Assembly (NCBI RefSeq): GCF_002355435.1
Contig: NZ_AP017313.1
Span: 3,534,001 to 3,598,000, forward strand
DNA length: 64,000 nucleotides
Reading direction: 5' to 3'
Source: Mucilaginibacter gotjawali
GTDB lineage: Bacteria > Bacteroidota > Bacteroidia > Sphingobacteriales > Sphingobacteriaceae
Positions 35,325-44,701 of the stretch are shown here, piece by piece; position 1 is the stretch's first letter, and each line of letters opens with the position of its first letter. Below the pieces are notes generated by a model that saw nothing but the letters and a program-made list of their open reading frames with translations, did no database searches and was not told the origin of the DNA. The position numbers were made by a program, and so were the translations under genes.

Positions 35325-36764
35325 ATGGTTAAAATGAACCTGTTTTATCTCTTTATAAGAAAAATAAAATATCCTTCCGTATGCAGGTTGGGGATTTTAT
35401 TTTTTTTGTTTTTTTACTTTAGCCCGCATACCCTGGTTGCGCAATATAATTTCAGGCGGCTCCCCTATCCCGACAGCATTCCAAAATATAATTACCGGGA
35501 TACGGCTGTAAAAAAAAGGTTTGGTAGGGCAGTTTTGCTGTTATCAGCTACAGAAGTGTTGCCATGGACATTTGATAGATTTGTTACCGGCGCCGCCTGG
35601 TCAAAAATTTCTTTTAAAACAGTCGGAAGCAATACAAAACCCAGCAGCTGGTTTTGGGATAACGATGATTTTTTAACTAACCAATTTGGACATCCCTCAC
35701 ATGGGAGCATCTTTTTCAATTCTTTCCGGTCAAACGGTTATAGTTTTTGGCAGTCGGCTCCTGCAACATTTGCCGGCAGTTATATATGGGAAACTTTTGG
35801 CGAGAGCCAGGCCCCCTCTATCAATGACTTTATTAACACAGGCTTTGGAGGTTCGATACTGGGCGAATTCACGCATCGGTTTGCGAACAAAATAATAAAC
35901 AACCACAGCCGGGGCTTAAAACGTCAGGCCAACGAAGTTTTGGCGCTGCTGATTAATCCCGCTAATGGACTTAACAGGATAATTGATGGTAAATGGGGCA
36001 AAGTCAGTGTCAACCCGGTTGAAAAGGATACGACTAAGGTTTATGTTGAATTTGACGCCGGCATGCGCCGGTTTTCGGTTAATAATCGCGATGGGAGTTT
36101 CAGCTGGTATGGCCGTTTTAAACTATTATATGGGTCGCCCTATGAAAATTACAGGTCTCCGTTCAGCTTCATCTCTATCAATACAGAATTTGGCAAGAGT
36201 ATAAAGTCAAATGTAAATCTGATCAGTGTGTATGGCTCTTTAGCGGGATTCTGGGTACAATACACAGATCAAACGCAACAAATGGCGCTGCTTACCGCTA
36301 ATTATGATTATATAAATAACGATGCTTTTTTTTACAGTTCAGAAAATATAAAGCTCAATTTATTTTCAAAGTTTAAGCTATCCCGCAAGATAAAATTAAA
36401 CACAACATTTGGCACCGGCCCAATCATATTAGCTGCCATACCTGACCCTTACCTTAAGCTTGACAGGCATTATGATTATTGCTGGGGTGCCGGGCTTAAC
36501 GCCGGCGCGATGATCAGTTTGAACGACAGGTTTTTTTATGGCATAAATTACAGGGGGGGATGGTTTAAAACCTATAGCGGCAACTCCTCAGACAATTTTT
36601 TACATACCGTTACCAGTGAACTTGGATTTAAGATCATCAAAGGATATTCCATATCTGCAGAACCCGGATATTTTGACCTGCTGGGTCATTATAAACACTA
36701 TCCCGGTTACGACAAAACCTACCCCTATTTAAGGATTTCCGTCAGGTTTAATAAATTGCTTTAG
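35325..36764 (+). CDS. DUF3943 outer-membrane protein
   Basis: 479 residues. Signal peptide (~1-40; hydrophobic LGILFFLFFYFSP, ending near LVAQ). The central block TNQFGHPSHGSIFFNSFRSN with YSFWQSAPATFAGSYIWE is the DUF3943 signature. The rest alternates like outer-membrane beta strands and ends in an aromatic strand (YLRISVRFNKLL). Probably an outer-membrane barrel of unknown role. Transcribed rightward from the operator pair at 35.2 kb with a short leader. An ATG at 35334 is an alternative start. Confidence 0.8.
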   Translation: MVKMNLFYLFIRKIKYPSVCRLGILFFLFFYFSPHTLVAQYNFRRLPYPDSIPKYNYRDTAVKKRFGRAVLLLSATEVLPWTFDRFVTGAAWSKISFKTVGSNTKPSSWFWDNDDFLTNQFGHPSHGSIFFNSFRSNGYSFWQSAPATFAGSYIWETFGESQAPSINDFINTGFGGSILGEFTHRFANKIINNHSRGLKRQANEVLALLINPANGLNRIIDGKWGKVSVNPVEKDTTKVYVEFDAGMRRFSVNNRDGSFSWYGRFKLLYGSPYENYRSPFSFISINTEFGKSIKSNVNLISVYGSLAGFWVQYTDQTQQMALLTANYDYINNDAFFYSSENIKLNLFSKFKLSRKIKLNTTFGTGPIILAAIPDPYLKLDRHYDYCWGAGLNAGAMISLNDRFFYGINYRGGWFKTYSGNSSDNFLHTVTSELGFKIIKGYSISAEPGYFDLLGHYKHYPGYDKTYPYLRISVRFNKLL

Positions 36765-36771
36765 TTTTACC

Positions 36772-37361
36772 CTATACATAAAAAACGTTACCGTCAACCA
36801 TTTCGTGCTCCTTTGGATGTTCATCGCCATAGCCGAGGATTATGGCCAGTTGCACCATATCAGTGTCCGGGATATTCAGTAAATGATAATCGGGGGTTTT
36901 CATCACAAATTTTGCAAAACCAACAGGGCAGGTTTCCAGGCCGATGGACCTGGCAGCAAGCATCATATTCTGGGCACACATACCCACGTCCAGCCCCCCC
37001 ACTCATCATCTTTGGGCGAAGTAATGAATATGACTACCGGCGCTCCATAAAACACATGATCACTTTTTGTAACCAGGTCTGCTATGGTTGAAAAATGAAA
37101 AAGACTGAGGCTTATTTTCACTACTTCTTTTAAACTAAGATCCTTTACCCCCTGCAAGGCTATGTGTGCTATTTCTTTGGAATAAGACCTGATCTTGTTT
37201 TTATCCGTAAGCACAAAAAATTTCCAGGGCTGCCGGTTCATTGCTGACGGCGCCATTTTCCCGGCCGCTATAATACGGCACACCAGGTCTTTTTCAACAG
37301 GCGTGTCTTTATATTTCCGTACTGCGCGCCTTTTATAAATGTTATTTATAACTTCATTCAT
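36772..37361 (-). pseudogene. Nitroreductase-family gene, frameshifted
   Basis: From ATG 37361 the protein follows the nitroreductase pattern (KRRAVRKYKDTPVEKDL, AGKMAPSAMNRQPWKFF, GAPVVIFIT) to DDEWGG, then leaves frame. The correct continuation LDVGMCAQNMMLAARSIGLE is in the next frame and ends at 36772. The break is a run of seven C (36994-37000); eight would give E-W-G-G-L-D, matching E-W-A-A-L-D in the paralogue at 34484. Restored length is about 196 residues. It follows the CHASE3-type kinase gene by 100 bases and probably shares its transcript. Confidence 0.82.
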
Positions 37362-37461
37362 CGTCTTATGTTATTGCTTGTAATTTATTTGCCCGGGTTG
37401 CATCCCGGTTTATTTTATTCTGTATTGCGCATTTATACCTGATGATGTGTGCTGCGTTGGA

Positions 37462-38862
37462 TCACATGGGCTTGCCATCGCTGAAAATCATCTCAAAACG
37501 TGTTTCTTTTCCGGGCATACTGGAGAAAGACAACTTGCCGTTCATTAATTTAACATACCTTAAAACTATGTTCAAGCCTAATCCCGTTCCGGGAATGTTC
37601 CCGGTATTATTTACCCTGTAAAATGCCGTAAACAGGTTTTTTTGATCGTCTTCGGCAATGCCTATTCCGTTATCTTTAACACTAATAAAAATCCTATCGC
37701 CGGTGTACCTGGTTTCAAGCAATATGGTGGCCTGGTCGCCGGCATATTTGATTGAGTTGGAGATAAGGTTTACAATTGCATTGTGCACCAGGTGCTTATC
37801 CAGGTCAACGATAATACTTGTCTCCGAGGGGTTATATAATAGCTTCTGGTGGGGTTTTAAACTAAGCTCCATATCTTCAATAATGGATTCGCACAATTCT
37901 TTCAGGTCGAAATGCTCATTTTTCACCCTGACTTTACCGGTATTTAATTTTTCCAGCGATAAAAAGTCTTCCAAAATTGCCGTCAGGTTGTTTACTGCGG
38001 TTTTGATTTTATGGCTGTGTTTTAAAACACCGTCAGCATCATTATTCCTGGCGTATTTGTCAATTAATGACAATGAAAGCATCATTGAACTTAATGGCGT
38101 ACGGAATTCATGCGAGGCAATGGAAACGAAATTGGTTTTTAGCTCGCTAATTTCTTTTTCCTGCTGGTAGGTCTTTACCCTGTTGTTGAATTCGCGCCAG
38201 ATGAACCAGATCAAAAAGTAAACAATAATCAAAATCATTACTGTACCGCTTATAATAGCTATTTCAGTTCGTTCCCTGAGTTGCCTGTTTTCTGCTTCCC
38301 GTGTTACCAGCAGCTTTTGTTCGGCCTGTTTAATGGCGTTAATATCGGCAATGGCCACATCCATTTTTGCTTTTTCAAGAAAAACAATTTGTGCAGTTGA
38401 CCTATCTTTCTGCGGCTTTAATAATAACTGGCCTGATTTCCAGTCCTGGGCGAGATTATTAAGATCGTTGGATAGGTTCGCTACTCTTTTAGTCTGCCCG
38501 GGGTTATCCTTAACCATATCAGCTAATATTTTGAGCTGAGCCTGCAGGTAGATGATGTTCGCATTATATTCCTTTAAAAAGCCGATCGATTTCGTGTTCA
38601 CGTACCGGTTTCTGCTGAGCGAAATTTCGTTTAAAAGATCGCCTACCGTATCAACTTTATTATATACACTGTAAGCATGCTCAATCCATTTTTCCTTCTC
38701 ACGCTGCCTGCCCGAATAATATAACGAAGAGGCACCCACAATCAGTACCAATAGAATAGCTGCAGTTCGGCCCACATAAACCATTATAGGAAAGGCTTTC
38801 TTGATTTCAGCCGGAGTTACAGGCGACAACTTGTTTTTTGCGGGTATTCCCATGACAGCCAT
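37462..38862 (-). CDS. Membrane sensor histidine kinase with CHASE3-like domain
   Basis: 466 residues from ATG 38862; the ATG at 38853 fits the predicted transcription start better. Helix 1 (~27-47, VGRTAAILLVLIVGASSLYY) and helix 2 (~197-217, ISGTVMILIIVYFLIWFIW) enclose a helical periplasmic CHASE3-like domain (SRNRYVNTKSIGFLKEYNAN). Then phosphoacceptor IASHEFRTPLSSMM, and HATPase motifs NLISNSIKYAGD, KDNGIGIAED and GTGLGLNIVLRY. It senses an envelope or membrane signal. Leads an operator-controlled unit with the nitroreductase gene. No adjacent response regulator. Confidence 0.9.
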   Translation of the reverse strand: MAVMGIPAKNKLSPVTPAEIKKAFPIMVYVGRTAAILLVLIVGASSLYYSGRQREKEKWIEHAYSVYNKVDTVGDLLNEISLSRNRYVNTKSIGFLKEYNANIIYLQAQLKILADMVKDNPGQTKRVANLSNDLNNLAQDWKSGQLLLKPQKDRSTAQIVFLEKAKMDVAIADINAIKQAEQKLLVTREAENRQLRERTEIAIISGTVMILIIVYFLIWFIWREFNNRVKTYQQEKEISELKTNFVSIASHEFRTPLSSMMLSLSLIDKYARNNDADGVLKHSHKIKTAVNNLTAILEDFLSLEKLNTGKVRVKNEHFDLKELCESIIEDMELSLKPHQKLLYNPSETSIIVDLDKHLVHNAIVNLISNSIKYAGDQATILLETRYTGDRIFISVKDNGIGIAEDDQKNLFTAFYRVNNTGNIPGTGLGLNIVLRYVKLMNGKLSFSSMPGKETRFEMIFSDGKPM

Positions 38863-38871
38863 TTGTTTTTA

Positions 38872-38936
38872 TAAATATCCTCAATCCCCGCGCGGTACAG
38901 AATGATCAACATCACTAATAAACCTGATGATAAACA
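38872..38936 (-). promoter_or_regulatory. Operator pair before the CHASE3-type kinase
   Basis: Full box TGATCAACATCA at 38903-38914; 22 bp upstream TGATGATAAACA (38925-38936) keeps only the inner half. A weak -7 GATATTTA (minus strand, 38872-38879) is centred 33 bp from the full box. Confidence 0.65.
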
Positions 38937-38989
38937 GGTACTTTTTTGTTAAACAGCAGAATGGCCATACCTATTTTTGCAAAATTGGG

Positions 38990-40483
38990 TTAATTAACTA
39001 ATGCCAGCGGATCGACAATGTTATACAAAGCCATTTCGAGACGCTTATCCAGCCCGTAAATATCTTTGAATACCACCAGAGCGCCGTTTTGTACTTCGCA
39101 GGTTAAATAAGTTACGATTATCGGTATCGTCTTTTTTAAGATGAAATTTTGCGTTTTATACTGTCTTATTGCGTGGTGTACGTTGGTGATTAAATTTTCT
39201 GAACCGTCAAGTGCCAGGATCAGGCCCGCCAGCTTTTCGGCTTGCTCAACCCTTATGCAACCGTGACTAAAATCCCTTTCCTGTACCTTAAATAATTGTT
39301 GTTCGGGCGTATCGTGCAGGTAGATATCATACACATTCGGGAACCTGAAAACAATGAGGCCCATTGAATTATCGCAGCCTGCTGATTGCCGGGCAGTGTA
39401 CCCGCCCGGATTGTTGCTGATCATTTCAAGGGCTTCCATCCCGGGCGAAATGTAATTTCCCTTTTCATCATATAATGAAATCTGGTTGCGCTCAAGGTAT
39501 TCGTGATCTTTCAATGCTTTTGGCAATATCTCGGTTTCGAATATTTTTTTGGGCACCCTCCATTCCGGCGCAGTGGTGAAGTAACTAACCGCACTGTTTA
39601 GTGTCGGTGTTGGCCACGCAGGTTTGCCAACAATTACCTTAAATTCATAGGTGGTGTCGGGCTGGTGAAATTTGAGGGTGTACGATGGAATATTAATATG
39701 AATATAAGCGCTATCGGCTACGCCAGCCCAGCGCAGCCTTTCCATATTAGCAGCGATCCTTCTGACTGTTGAGTCAGGGATATCATAACAATCACCCTGA
39801 TAAACACCTTCAAGCAGGTGCATCTGGTATTGCAGGTCGGCATAGGCTTTCACCTTCGGCTGAACGCTGATGACCGATTTCATAAAATCCTTCTGCGGCA
39901 GTGCGGTGGCCAGGAAGGCCCCGGCGTTAAAGCCACCCTCAATACCGTTATCTATTTTATCAGCCGTAAAGTCGGGGTTTAATTTACCGTAGTGCAAATG
40001 GTTCATAAAAGCGATCACGGCATCGGTTAACGTGATATCGTATTTTGCCTTTTCCACATCATTTACCGCAAGTGGTTTTTCCAGAATGTTGTGCAAAAGA
40101 TCATAAGACAAATCTTTTGGATGATAATCGTCATGTGATAAACCGAACTGCAAAACGCAATCCAGCATCAGCATAGCCTCCCACGTTTGTTTCGGGCTTT
40201 TAGCCGCATCAACCCATACAGGTTGAAAGCCATTGTGCTGATAAAAGCGCAATACTGACTTCGGATACAACAGGTTTGACCAACTCTTACGCTCAAACCC
40301 ACTTTTAATTTCAACTGAAATTGCGGTATCGGGTTTAAGTGCGGCTAAACCCCGGCCATTCACTTCTTTTTCAGCTGAAGCCAGGTTGCAAAAGACAAAA
40401 AGTCCAACAACAAAAAATACAAGCAAAAAACAAATTTTGCGGCTTCCGCTAATTTGAATTATTGATTTGGCATGTGTTTCCAT
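38990..40483 (-). CDS. L,D-transpeptidase, YcbB type
   Basis: 497 residues. N-terminal signal or anchor (ICFLLVFFVVGLFVFCNLASAEK). The middle resembles the scaffold of YcbB/LdtD, with a peptidoglycan-binding-like region (SVLRFYQHNGFQPVWVD). The catalytic YkuD domain is C-terminal with VIVGKPAWPTPTLNSAV, YDIYLHDTPE and the active-site SHGCIRV (Cys ~409). It forms 3-3 cross-links in peptidoglycan in the periplasm, which substitute for penicillin-sensitive 4-3 links in stationary or stressed cells. Single gene directly behind an operator pair, so wall remodelling is part of the regulon. Confidence 0.92.
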   Translation of the reverse strand: METHAKSIIQISGSRKICFLLVFFVVGLFVFCNLASAEKEVNGRGLAALKPDTAISVEIKSGFERKSWSNLLYPKSVLRFYQHNGFQPVWVDAAKSPKQTWEAMLMLDCVLQFGLSHDDYHPKDLSYDLLHNILEKPLAVNDVEKAKYDITLTDAVIAFMNHLHYGKLNPDFTADKIDNGIEGGFNAGAFLATALPQKDFMKSVISVQPKVKAYADLQYQMHLLEGVYQGDCYDIPDSTVRRIAANMERLRWAGVADSAYIHINIPSYTLKFHQPDTTYEFKVIVGKPAWPTPTLNSAVSYFTTAPEWRVPKKIFETEILPKALKDHEYLERNQISLYDEKGNYISPGMEALEMISNNPGGYTARQSAGCDNSMGLIVFRFPNVYDIYLHDTPEQQLFKVQERDFSHGCIRVEQAEKLAGLILALDGSENLITNVHHAIRQYKTQNFILKKTIPIIVTYLTCEVQNGALVVFKDIYGLDKRLEMALYNIVDPLALVN

Positions 40484-40502
40484 GGCTTAATTATTAATTA
40501 TA

Positions 40503-40567
40503 CAAATTTCATCATTAGCCAACTATTTGATAATGATTACAGTCACATAATACCCTGATTAAAAACA
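40503..40567 (-). promoter_or_regulatory. Operator pair before the L,D-transpeptidase gene
   Basis: Full box TGATTACAGTCA at 40534-40545; 22 bp upstream TGATTAAAAACA (40556-40567) keeps the inner half. The -7-like GAAATTTG (minus strand, 40503-40510) is centred exactly 33 bp from the full box. Confidence 0.7.
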
Positions 40568-40586
40568 CCTTTAGGCTTCCCCAAAC

Positions 40587-40612
40587 AAAAAAAGCGCCTT
40601 AAAAAAAGCGCC
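40587..40612 (-). terminator. Probable terminator of the gene at 40647
   Basis: On the minus strand two GGCGCTTTTTTT units are separated by AA; GCGCTT can pair with AAGGCGC with a bulge, followed by seven T. Confidence 0.45.
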
Positions 40613-40646
40613 TCTCTAACTATAGACTTATATATATTTGGTTTGA

Positions 40647-41069
40647 CTAATGTTCAGCAATAAGTTTGTTTTGGTGGGATATACCGCTAATAAGCGTAAA
40701 AATTTCCTTTTTTGTATTGCGGTAATCGGCCATAAGCTTGGTTACCATCCCTTCCAACCTTACCTGATTGGAAGCTAAATTATCAGCGTCCTCGGGGATG
40801 ATGTCTTCGGCCATTAACTCAAGGTGTTTTAACTGATCAAGCAGTAATTTGTCTGCCACGGTTTCTTCCTTTTCAAGGTTGTATAATCTCATACCGGCAT
40901 GGGTAAGTTCAGCAATATGAGCCTGGTTACATAAAGGGATAAAATGGTCTTCTAACAAACGGTGCAAAAATGCAGTTTCAATCCTGAAGAATTCAAGATC
41001 AGAAGCCCAATGCCTGTCAATTACATAATATTGTAATGAACGGGAAGAAATATTAGCTGCAGATTCCAT
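40647..41069 (-). CDS. Helical hypothetical protein behind Hsp20
   Basis: 140 residues from the ATG at 41069; an upstream start at 41123 would translate through a perfect hairpin and is unlikely. The protein is mostly helical and acidic (LQYYVIDRHWASDLEFFRIE, FLHRLLEDHFIPLC, LDQLKHLELMAEDIIPED), with several His and Glu, superficially like a four-helix bundle of the hemerythrin or ferritin kind, but no complete metal motif is visible. It follows hsp20 across a hairpin and probably shares its transcript at a lower level. Family not recognised. Confidence 0.7.
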   Translation of the reverse strand: MESAANISSRSLQYYVIDRHWASDLEFFRIETAFLHRLLEDHFIPLCNQAHIAELTHAGMRLYNLEKEETVADKLLLDQLKHLELMAEDIIPEDADNLASNQVRLEGMVTKLMADYRNTKKEIFTLISGISHQNKLIAEH

Positions 41070-41083
41070 GATGTGTGGTATAA

Positions 41084-41113
41084 AATACTCCGGCAGCAAA
41101 TTGCCGGAGTATT
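41084..41113 (-). other. Perfect 12-bp hairpin between hsp20 and the next gene
   Basis: AATACTCCGGCA pairs perfectly with TGCCGGAGTATT around a six-base loop; on the minus strand it is followed by a short T-rich stretch. Probably an attenuating terminator or mRNA stabiliser inside the operon. Confidence 0.65.
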
Positions 41114-41128
41114 GGATTATCAACTAAA

Positions 41129-41560
41129 TTAATCAACTTTCACTTCTTTTTTGGCAACTAAATTTTTCCCTGATTTCTTCAGTTCAATATTCAGCAGGCC
41201 ATCGCGATATTTGGCAACAATATCGTCTTCAACTACATTTTCAGGCAAAGTAAATGTCCTGATAAATGAAGAGCATGAAAATTCCCTCCGGGTATATTTT
41301 TCTTTTTCTTCATTTTTTTCTGTAGCTGTTTCCGCACTGATGGTTAACAACCCATTTTCAGTGGTAACCTTAAAATCTTCTTTTTTAAAACCAGGAGCTG
41401 CTACCTCCAGTTCATAATTGTTTTTAGTTTCCCGAATGTTTACGGCTGGCAAAGTTTCGCCATTAAAAAATGGCTGATTGAAAAACTTGTCGGTGTTCCA
41501 GAAATCTTCCATCATTGATCCTAATGATGGAAAACGATTTGTTTTTACAAGATTTGACAT
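41129..41560 (-). CDS. Small heat-shock protein (Hsp20/alpha-crystallin)
   Basis: 143 residues, a usual length. N-terminal arm (RFPSLGSMMEDFWNTDKFFN), then an alpha-crystallin domain at ~35-125: NIRETKNNYELEVAAPGFKK, TTENGLLTISAE, REFSCSSFIRTFTLPENVVE and YRDGLLNIELKK. An ATP-independent holdase that keeps unfolding proteins soluble; works as an oligomer in the cytosol. Directly downstream of an operator pair, so part of the island regulon. HspX, the major DosR-regulon chaperone in mycobacteria, is of the same family. Confidence 0.95.
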   Translation of the reverse strand: MSNLVKTNRFPSLGSMMEDFWNTDKFFNQPFFNGETLPAVNIRETKNNYELEVAAPGFKKEDFKVTTENGLLTISAETATEKNEEKEKYTRREFSCSSFIRTFTLPENVVEDDIVAKYRDGLLNIELKKSGKNLVAKKEVKVD

Positions 41561-41587
41561 AGGAGTAAATATTTAATGTTTATGATG

Positions 41588-41652
41588 TAAAATTGCTAAC
41601 CTTTACCATTAAAAACCATGATTGCGGTCATCTCATTCAGTGATGTTTATCA
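41588..41652 (-). promoter_or_regulatory. Operator pair before hsp20
   Basis: Full boxes TGATTGCGGTCA (41619-41630) and TGATGTTTATCA (41641-41652), 22 bp apart. A weak -7 CAATTTTA (minus strand, 41588-41595) is centred 33 bp from the first box, the same sequence as the proposed -7 of the 17856 operon. Confidence 0.7.
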
Positions 41653-41668
41653 TAAAAAATACTAAAAG

Positions 41669-42871
41669 CTAGTTAATTATTCCACCGGGCGAAACGGGCA
41701 AAACCAACTCGAAAATTGTGCCGTTTTCGTCGCTTTTAAAACTGATTTTCCCATTCATTAATTCTACATACCGTTTTACAATATTGAGGCCCAGGCCGGT
41801 TCCCTGTATCGTACCAATATTGCCGGCCCTGAAAAAAGGCTCAAACAGGTGTGCCTGGTCAACAACCGGAATACCGATACCATTATCCCTTACTGTGATT
41901 ATATATTGTTCTTCATTTTTTATTGTTTTCACTTCTATTACCCCATCCTCGCCTGAATATTTAATGGCATTTGATAGGAGGTTGAAAACACTATGCCTTA
42001 GCAGGTTATCATCCACCATTATTCTTTCAGGCCCCCCGTTGTTCATATAATCAATTCTCTGCCCCGGCCTGGCCTGCAATGACAGCTGCATTATTATTTC
42101 GTGCATAAGCACCTTCAAATCAATTTCCTTCAGTTCGGTTTTCAATTTACCCGATTCAATACGTTCAACCGATAGAAAATCATTTAAAATTGCAGTGATA
42201 TAATTAACGGAAGATTTGATCTTACTGAGGTGGTATAACACCTTATCGCGATTCAGTTTATCATAATATTGCTCAATAAGCGATGCCGAAAGCTGGATAC
42301 TGCTGAGCGGAGTACGAAATTCGTGCGAGGCTACCGAAACGAATTGCGTTTTTAGCTGATTCACTTCTTTTTCCCTGAGTAATGAGTTGTAAACTTCATC
42401 TTTTGCCTTTTCAAGGGCGATGACAATATTTTTGAGAGAACCTGTTCTTTCTTCAACTATCGCTTCCAGTTTTGAGGTATATAAATGCCGTTCTTCCTCC
42501 GCCTTTTTTTCCAGACTAAGATCATGCACAACCCCCGCAAATAAAATTTTGTCGAGGTATTTTACTTCGCTCACTGCCAGTCTTGCAGGAAAAACCGAAC
42601 CATCTTTTTTTAACGCTTTTACTTCTCTGCCCTTGCCAATGATCCGGGCCTGCCCGGTTTTTTTGTACTCGTCTATATGCGACTGGTGTTCGGGCCTGTC
42701 ATGTTCGGTCATTAAAATACCGATATTTTTACCGTTTAACTCGCCCTGATCGTAACCAAATAAAATACAGGCCGAAGGGTTGGCTGTCAAAATAGTGCCA
42801 TGGTCGTCTATAATGATAATCCCGTCTACAACATTTTCAATAACAGCTTTTAAAAGATCATTATTCTCCAT
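41669..42871 (-). CDS. PAS-domain sensor histidine kinase
   Basis: 400 residues, cytosolic. PAS at ~5-125 (VIENVVDGIIIIDDHGTILT, PSACILFGYDQGEL, FAGVVHDLSLEKKAEEE), a coiled-coil linker, phosphoacceptor VASHEFRTPLSSIQ (His ~178), and HATPase motifs NLLSNAIKYSGEDG, RDNGIGIPV and GTGLGLNIVKRY. It lies 40 bases downstream of the LOG-family gene and is probably expressed from that gene's operator-controlled promoter. Its HATPase end is close to those of the kinases at 32962 and 37462, suggesting duplication within the island. Confidence 0.92.
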   Translation of the reverse strand: MENNDLLKAVIENVVDGIIIIDDHGTILTANPSACILFGYDQGELNGKNIGILMTEHDRPEHQSHIDEYKKTGQARIIGKGREVKALKKDGSVFPARLAVSEVKYLDKILFAGVVHDLSLEKKAEEERHLYTSKLEAIVEERTGSLKNIVIALEKAKDEVYNSLLREKEVNQLKTQFVSVASHEFRTPLSSIQLSASLIEQYYDKLNRDKVLYHLSKIKSSVNYITAILNDFLSVERIESGKLKTELKEIDLKVLMHEIIMQLSLQARPGQRIDYMNNGGPERIMVDDNLLRHSVFNLLSNAIKYSGEDGVIEVKTIKNEEQYIITVRDNGIGIPVVDQAHLFEPFFRAGNIGTIQGTGLGLNIVKRYVELMNGKISFKSDENGTIFELVLPVSPGGIIN

Positions 42872-42911
42872 CGGTATTATAAATTATCTTGCACTTGCAC
42901 ATATATCGTTT

Positions 42912-43631
42912 TTATTCATGCTCAAATAACCATTTAAAAGGTCTTACTTTATTCTCAGGCTTTAAACCATATTGTTTTATACTTTTTTCGATAATGTGCA
43001 TGGTGGCCTCCTCGATGCTATCGGTAACCAGGTAAAGGCGGGCATCCGCTTCGCCGATGGTGCCATTCTTTTTCATAGTTTCGATATGTCCGATCAATTC
43101 CTTATGATATTCTTTACCAAAAATAATTATGGGAAAATTCTCGATTTTACGGGTTTGAATTAAAATTAAAGCTTCAAAATATTCGTCCATAGTACCGTAC
43201 CCGCCAGGCATTACCACAAAAGCAAATGAATATTTAACCAGCAGCACTTTACGTACAAAGAAATGCTTTACATATACCCACTTATCAAGGTATTGATTGG
43301 GTTTCTGTTCAACCGGCAGCACTATATTGCATCCAACGGAACGACCGCCTACATCTTTGGCGCCCCTGTTGGCGGCTTCCATTAAACCCGGACCGCCGCC
43401 CGTTAAAATGGTAAAGCCCAGTTTTGCAAATGCTGCCGCAGCTTCGCGGGTGAGCTGATAATACGGATGATCTTCTTTAAAGCGGGCAGAACCAAAAATG
43501 GTTATACATGGGCCGATAAAATGCAGTCCCCTGAAACCTCTGATAAACTCAATGATCATTTGAAAAGTGAACTTTAATTCCTTATAACGGGAATGCGGGC
43601 CATCAAGGAATATGATCTCAGACTTGTTCAT
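42912..43631 (-). CDS. LOG-family (TIGR00730) nucleotide phosphoribohydrolase
   Basis: 239 residues from the ATG at 43631. The frame extends 30 residues further, but that part would overlap the promoter; the chosen start follows a good -7 box. The LOG fold motifs are GSARF, ILTGGGPGLMEAANRGAKDVGG and the catalytic PGGYGTMDEYFE. Such enzymes release the base from nucleoside 5'-monophosphates (cytokinin riboside monophosphate, AMP, or pyrimidine nucleotides as in PpnN). Under stress this would salvage or lower nucleotide pools. First gene of a pair with the PAS kinase. Confidence 0.88.
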   Translation of the reverse strand: MNKSEIIFLDGPHSRYKELKFTFQMIIEFIRGFRGLHFIGPCITIFGSARFKEDHPYYQLTREAAAAFAKLGFTILTGGGPGLMEAANRGAKDVGGRSVGCNIVLPVEQKPNQYLDKWVYVKHFFVRKVLLVKYSFAFVVMPGGYGTMDEYFEALILIQTRKIENFPIIIFGKEYHKELIGHIETMKKNGTIGEADARLYLVTDSIEEATMHIIEKSIKQYGLKPENKVRPFKWLFEHE

Positions 43632-43677
43632 TAGTAAATTAAAGGGAATAATCAACCAGTTTAGTAATTGATAAATA

Positions 43678-43742
43678 CAAAAATGAGCACATAACAACGA
43701 CGCCCAAATGATGAGCATCATCCGGAAAAGTGACCTGGGTCA
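43678..43742 (-). promoter_or_regulatory. Operator pair before the LOG-family gene
   Basis: Full boxes TGATGAGCATCA (43709-43720) and TGACCTGGGTCA (43731-43742), 22 bp apart. The -7-like CATTTTTG (minus strand, 43678-43685) is centred exactly 33 bp from the first box. Confidence 0.75.
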
Positions 43743-43790
43743 TATTATCCCCCCCCCGTCCACGAAAAAACCACCGTTAAAGCTTATCTC

Positions 43791-44645
43791 TTACCCGGGA
43801 AATATAAGCAAAGGCACCGTAACATAAGCCGGCAACTGGTTTGTTATATGCCTCCCTATAATTTGTTCAAAATGGAACTGGTGGTTGATCAATACCAAAA
43901 GATCAGTATTTAGCCCGTTGATCATTACATCAACCACTTTTTGAATATCTCTTTCTTTAATATTATTAAAAAACAACTGGTCGTAATTCACTACGCTGCC
44001 GATGGCCTCGCTAAAAAAACGCATGGCATAATTTTTTTCCATATCTGGCAATCCCCGGGCAGAAATGTGCGCTATCTGCAATTTAGCATTGTATGGCCTG
44101 GCGATACTAGCCAAACATTTCACAACAGGGAGCTGACAATACCTCAGATCGGCCATGTAAACAATTCGCTCCAGGTCCTTCACCTGGTATTTGCCGGGAA
44201 CAAGCAAAAGCGGGCACATTACCCGGTTTAAAACGCAATGAATATTAATTTGCCTGGTTTCTCCCATCAACTCCACATTTTCATGCATGCCCTTAACCAT
44301 CATCCAAATATTGTTTTTAATAACAAACGCAGCCATATCGTTTTCAGAGAAGCCAGCGGCATTAAAATCACTTATCCGCGGTTTAAAAACACTTTTATTT
44401 TGGCTGTTTAATAATACCAGTTTGCTTAGCAAACAAGGTCTGGATTTGGGTTTAGACTTAAACTTAACGCCATCGTCCGCATTAACCGCAACCAAAACAT
44501 ATTCCATTGCCTTTACCGGCGCATTTTCTTTAAATATATTAGCAATTAAAAGGTCGGCATTTACCTTTTGGGCGATGTTCAAGGCCAACTTAGCAGCATG
44601 TGCGGCTTCCGGAGAAGCATCGTTGATAACTACAATGGTTTTCAT
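43791..44645 (-). CDS. Diverged tandem universal stress protein
   Basis: 284 residues from the ATG at 44645 (MKTIVVINDASPEAAHAAKL); an earlier start at 44678 is less likely. Two Usp-like halves are visible, the first ending CPLLLVPGKYQVKDLERI, the second starting VYMADLRYCQLPVVKCL and ending VPLLIFPG. The G-x-x-G ATP loop of classical Usp proteins is missing from both, so it may sense something else or act by protein contact. Close paralogue of the frameshifted gene at 30894. It has its own operator pair. Confidence 0.82.
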   Translation of the reverse strand: MKTIVVINDASPEAAHAAKLALNIAQKVNADLLIANIFKENAPVKAMEYVLVAVNADDGVKFKSKPKSRPCLLSKLVLLNSQNKSVFKPRISDFNAAGFSENDMAAFVIKNNIWMMVKGMHENVELMGETRQINIHCVLNRVMCPLLLVPGKYQVKDLERIVYMADLRYCQLPVVKCLASIARPYNAKLQIAHISARGLPDMEKNYAMRFFSEAIGSVVNYDQLFFNNIKERDIQKVVDVMINGLNTDLLVLINHQFHFEQIIGRHITNQLPAYVTVPLLIFPG

Positions 44646-44701
44646 CGGTTTAATTGTTAATAAATTATCAAAATACAATTTTGGTTATAAGAGGGGCTTC
44701 A

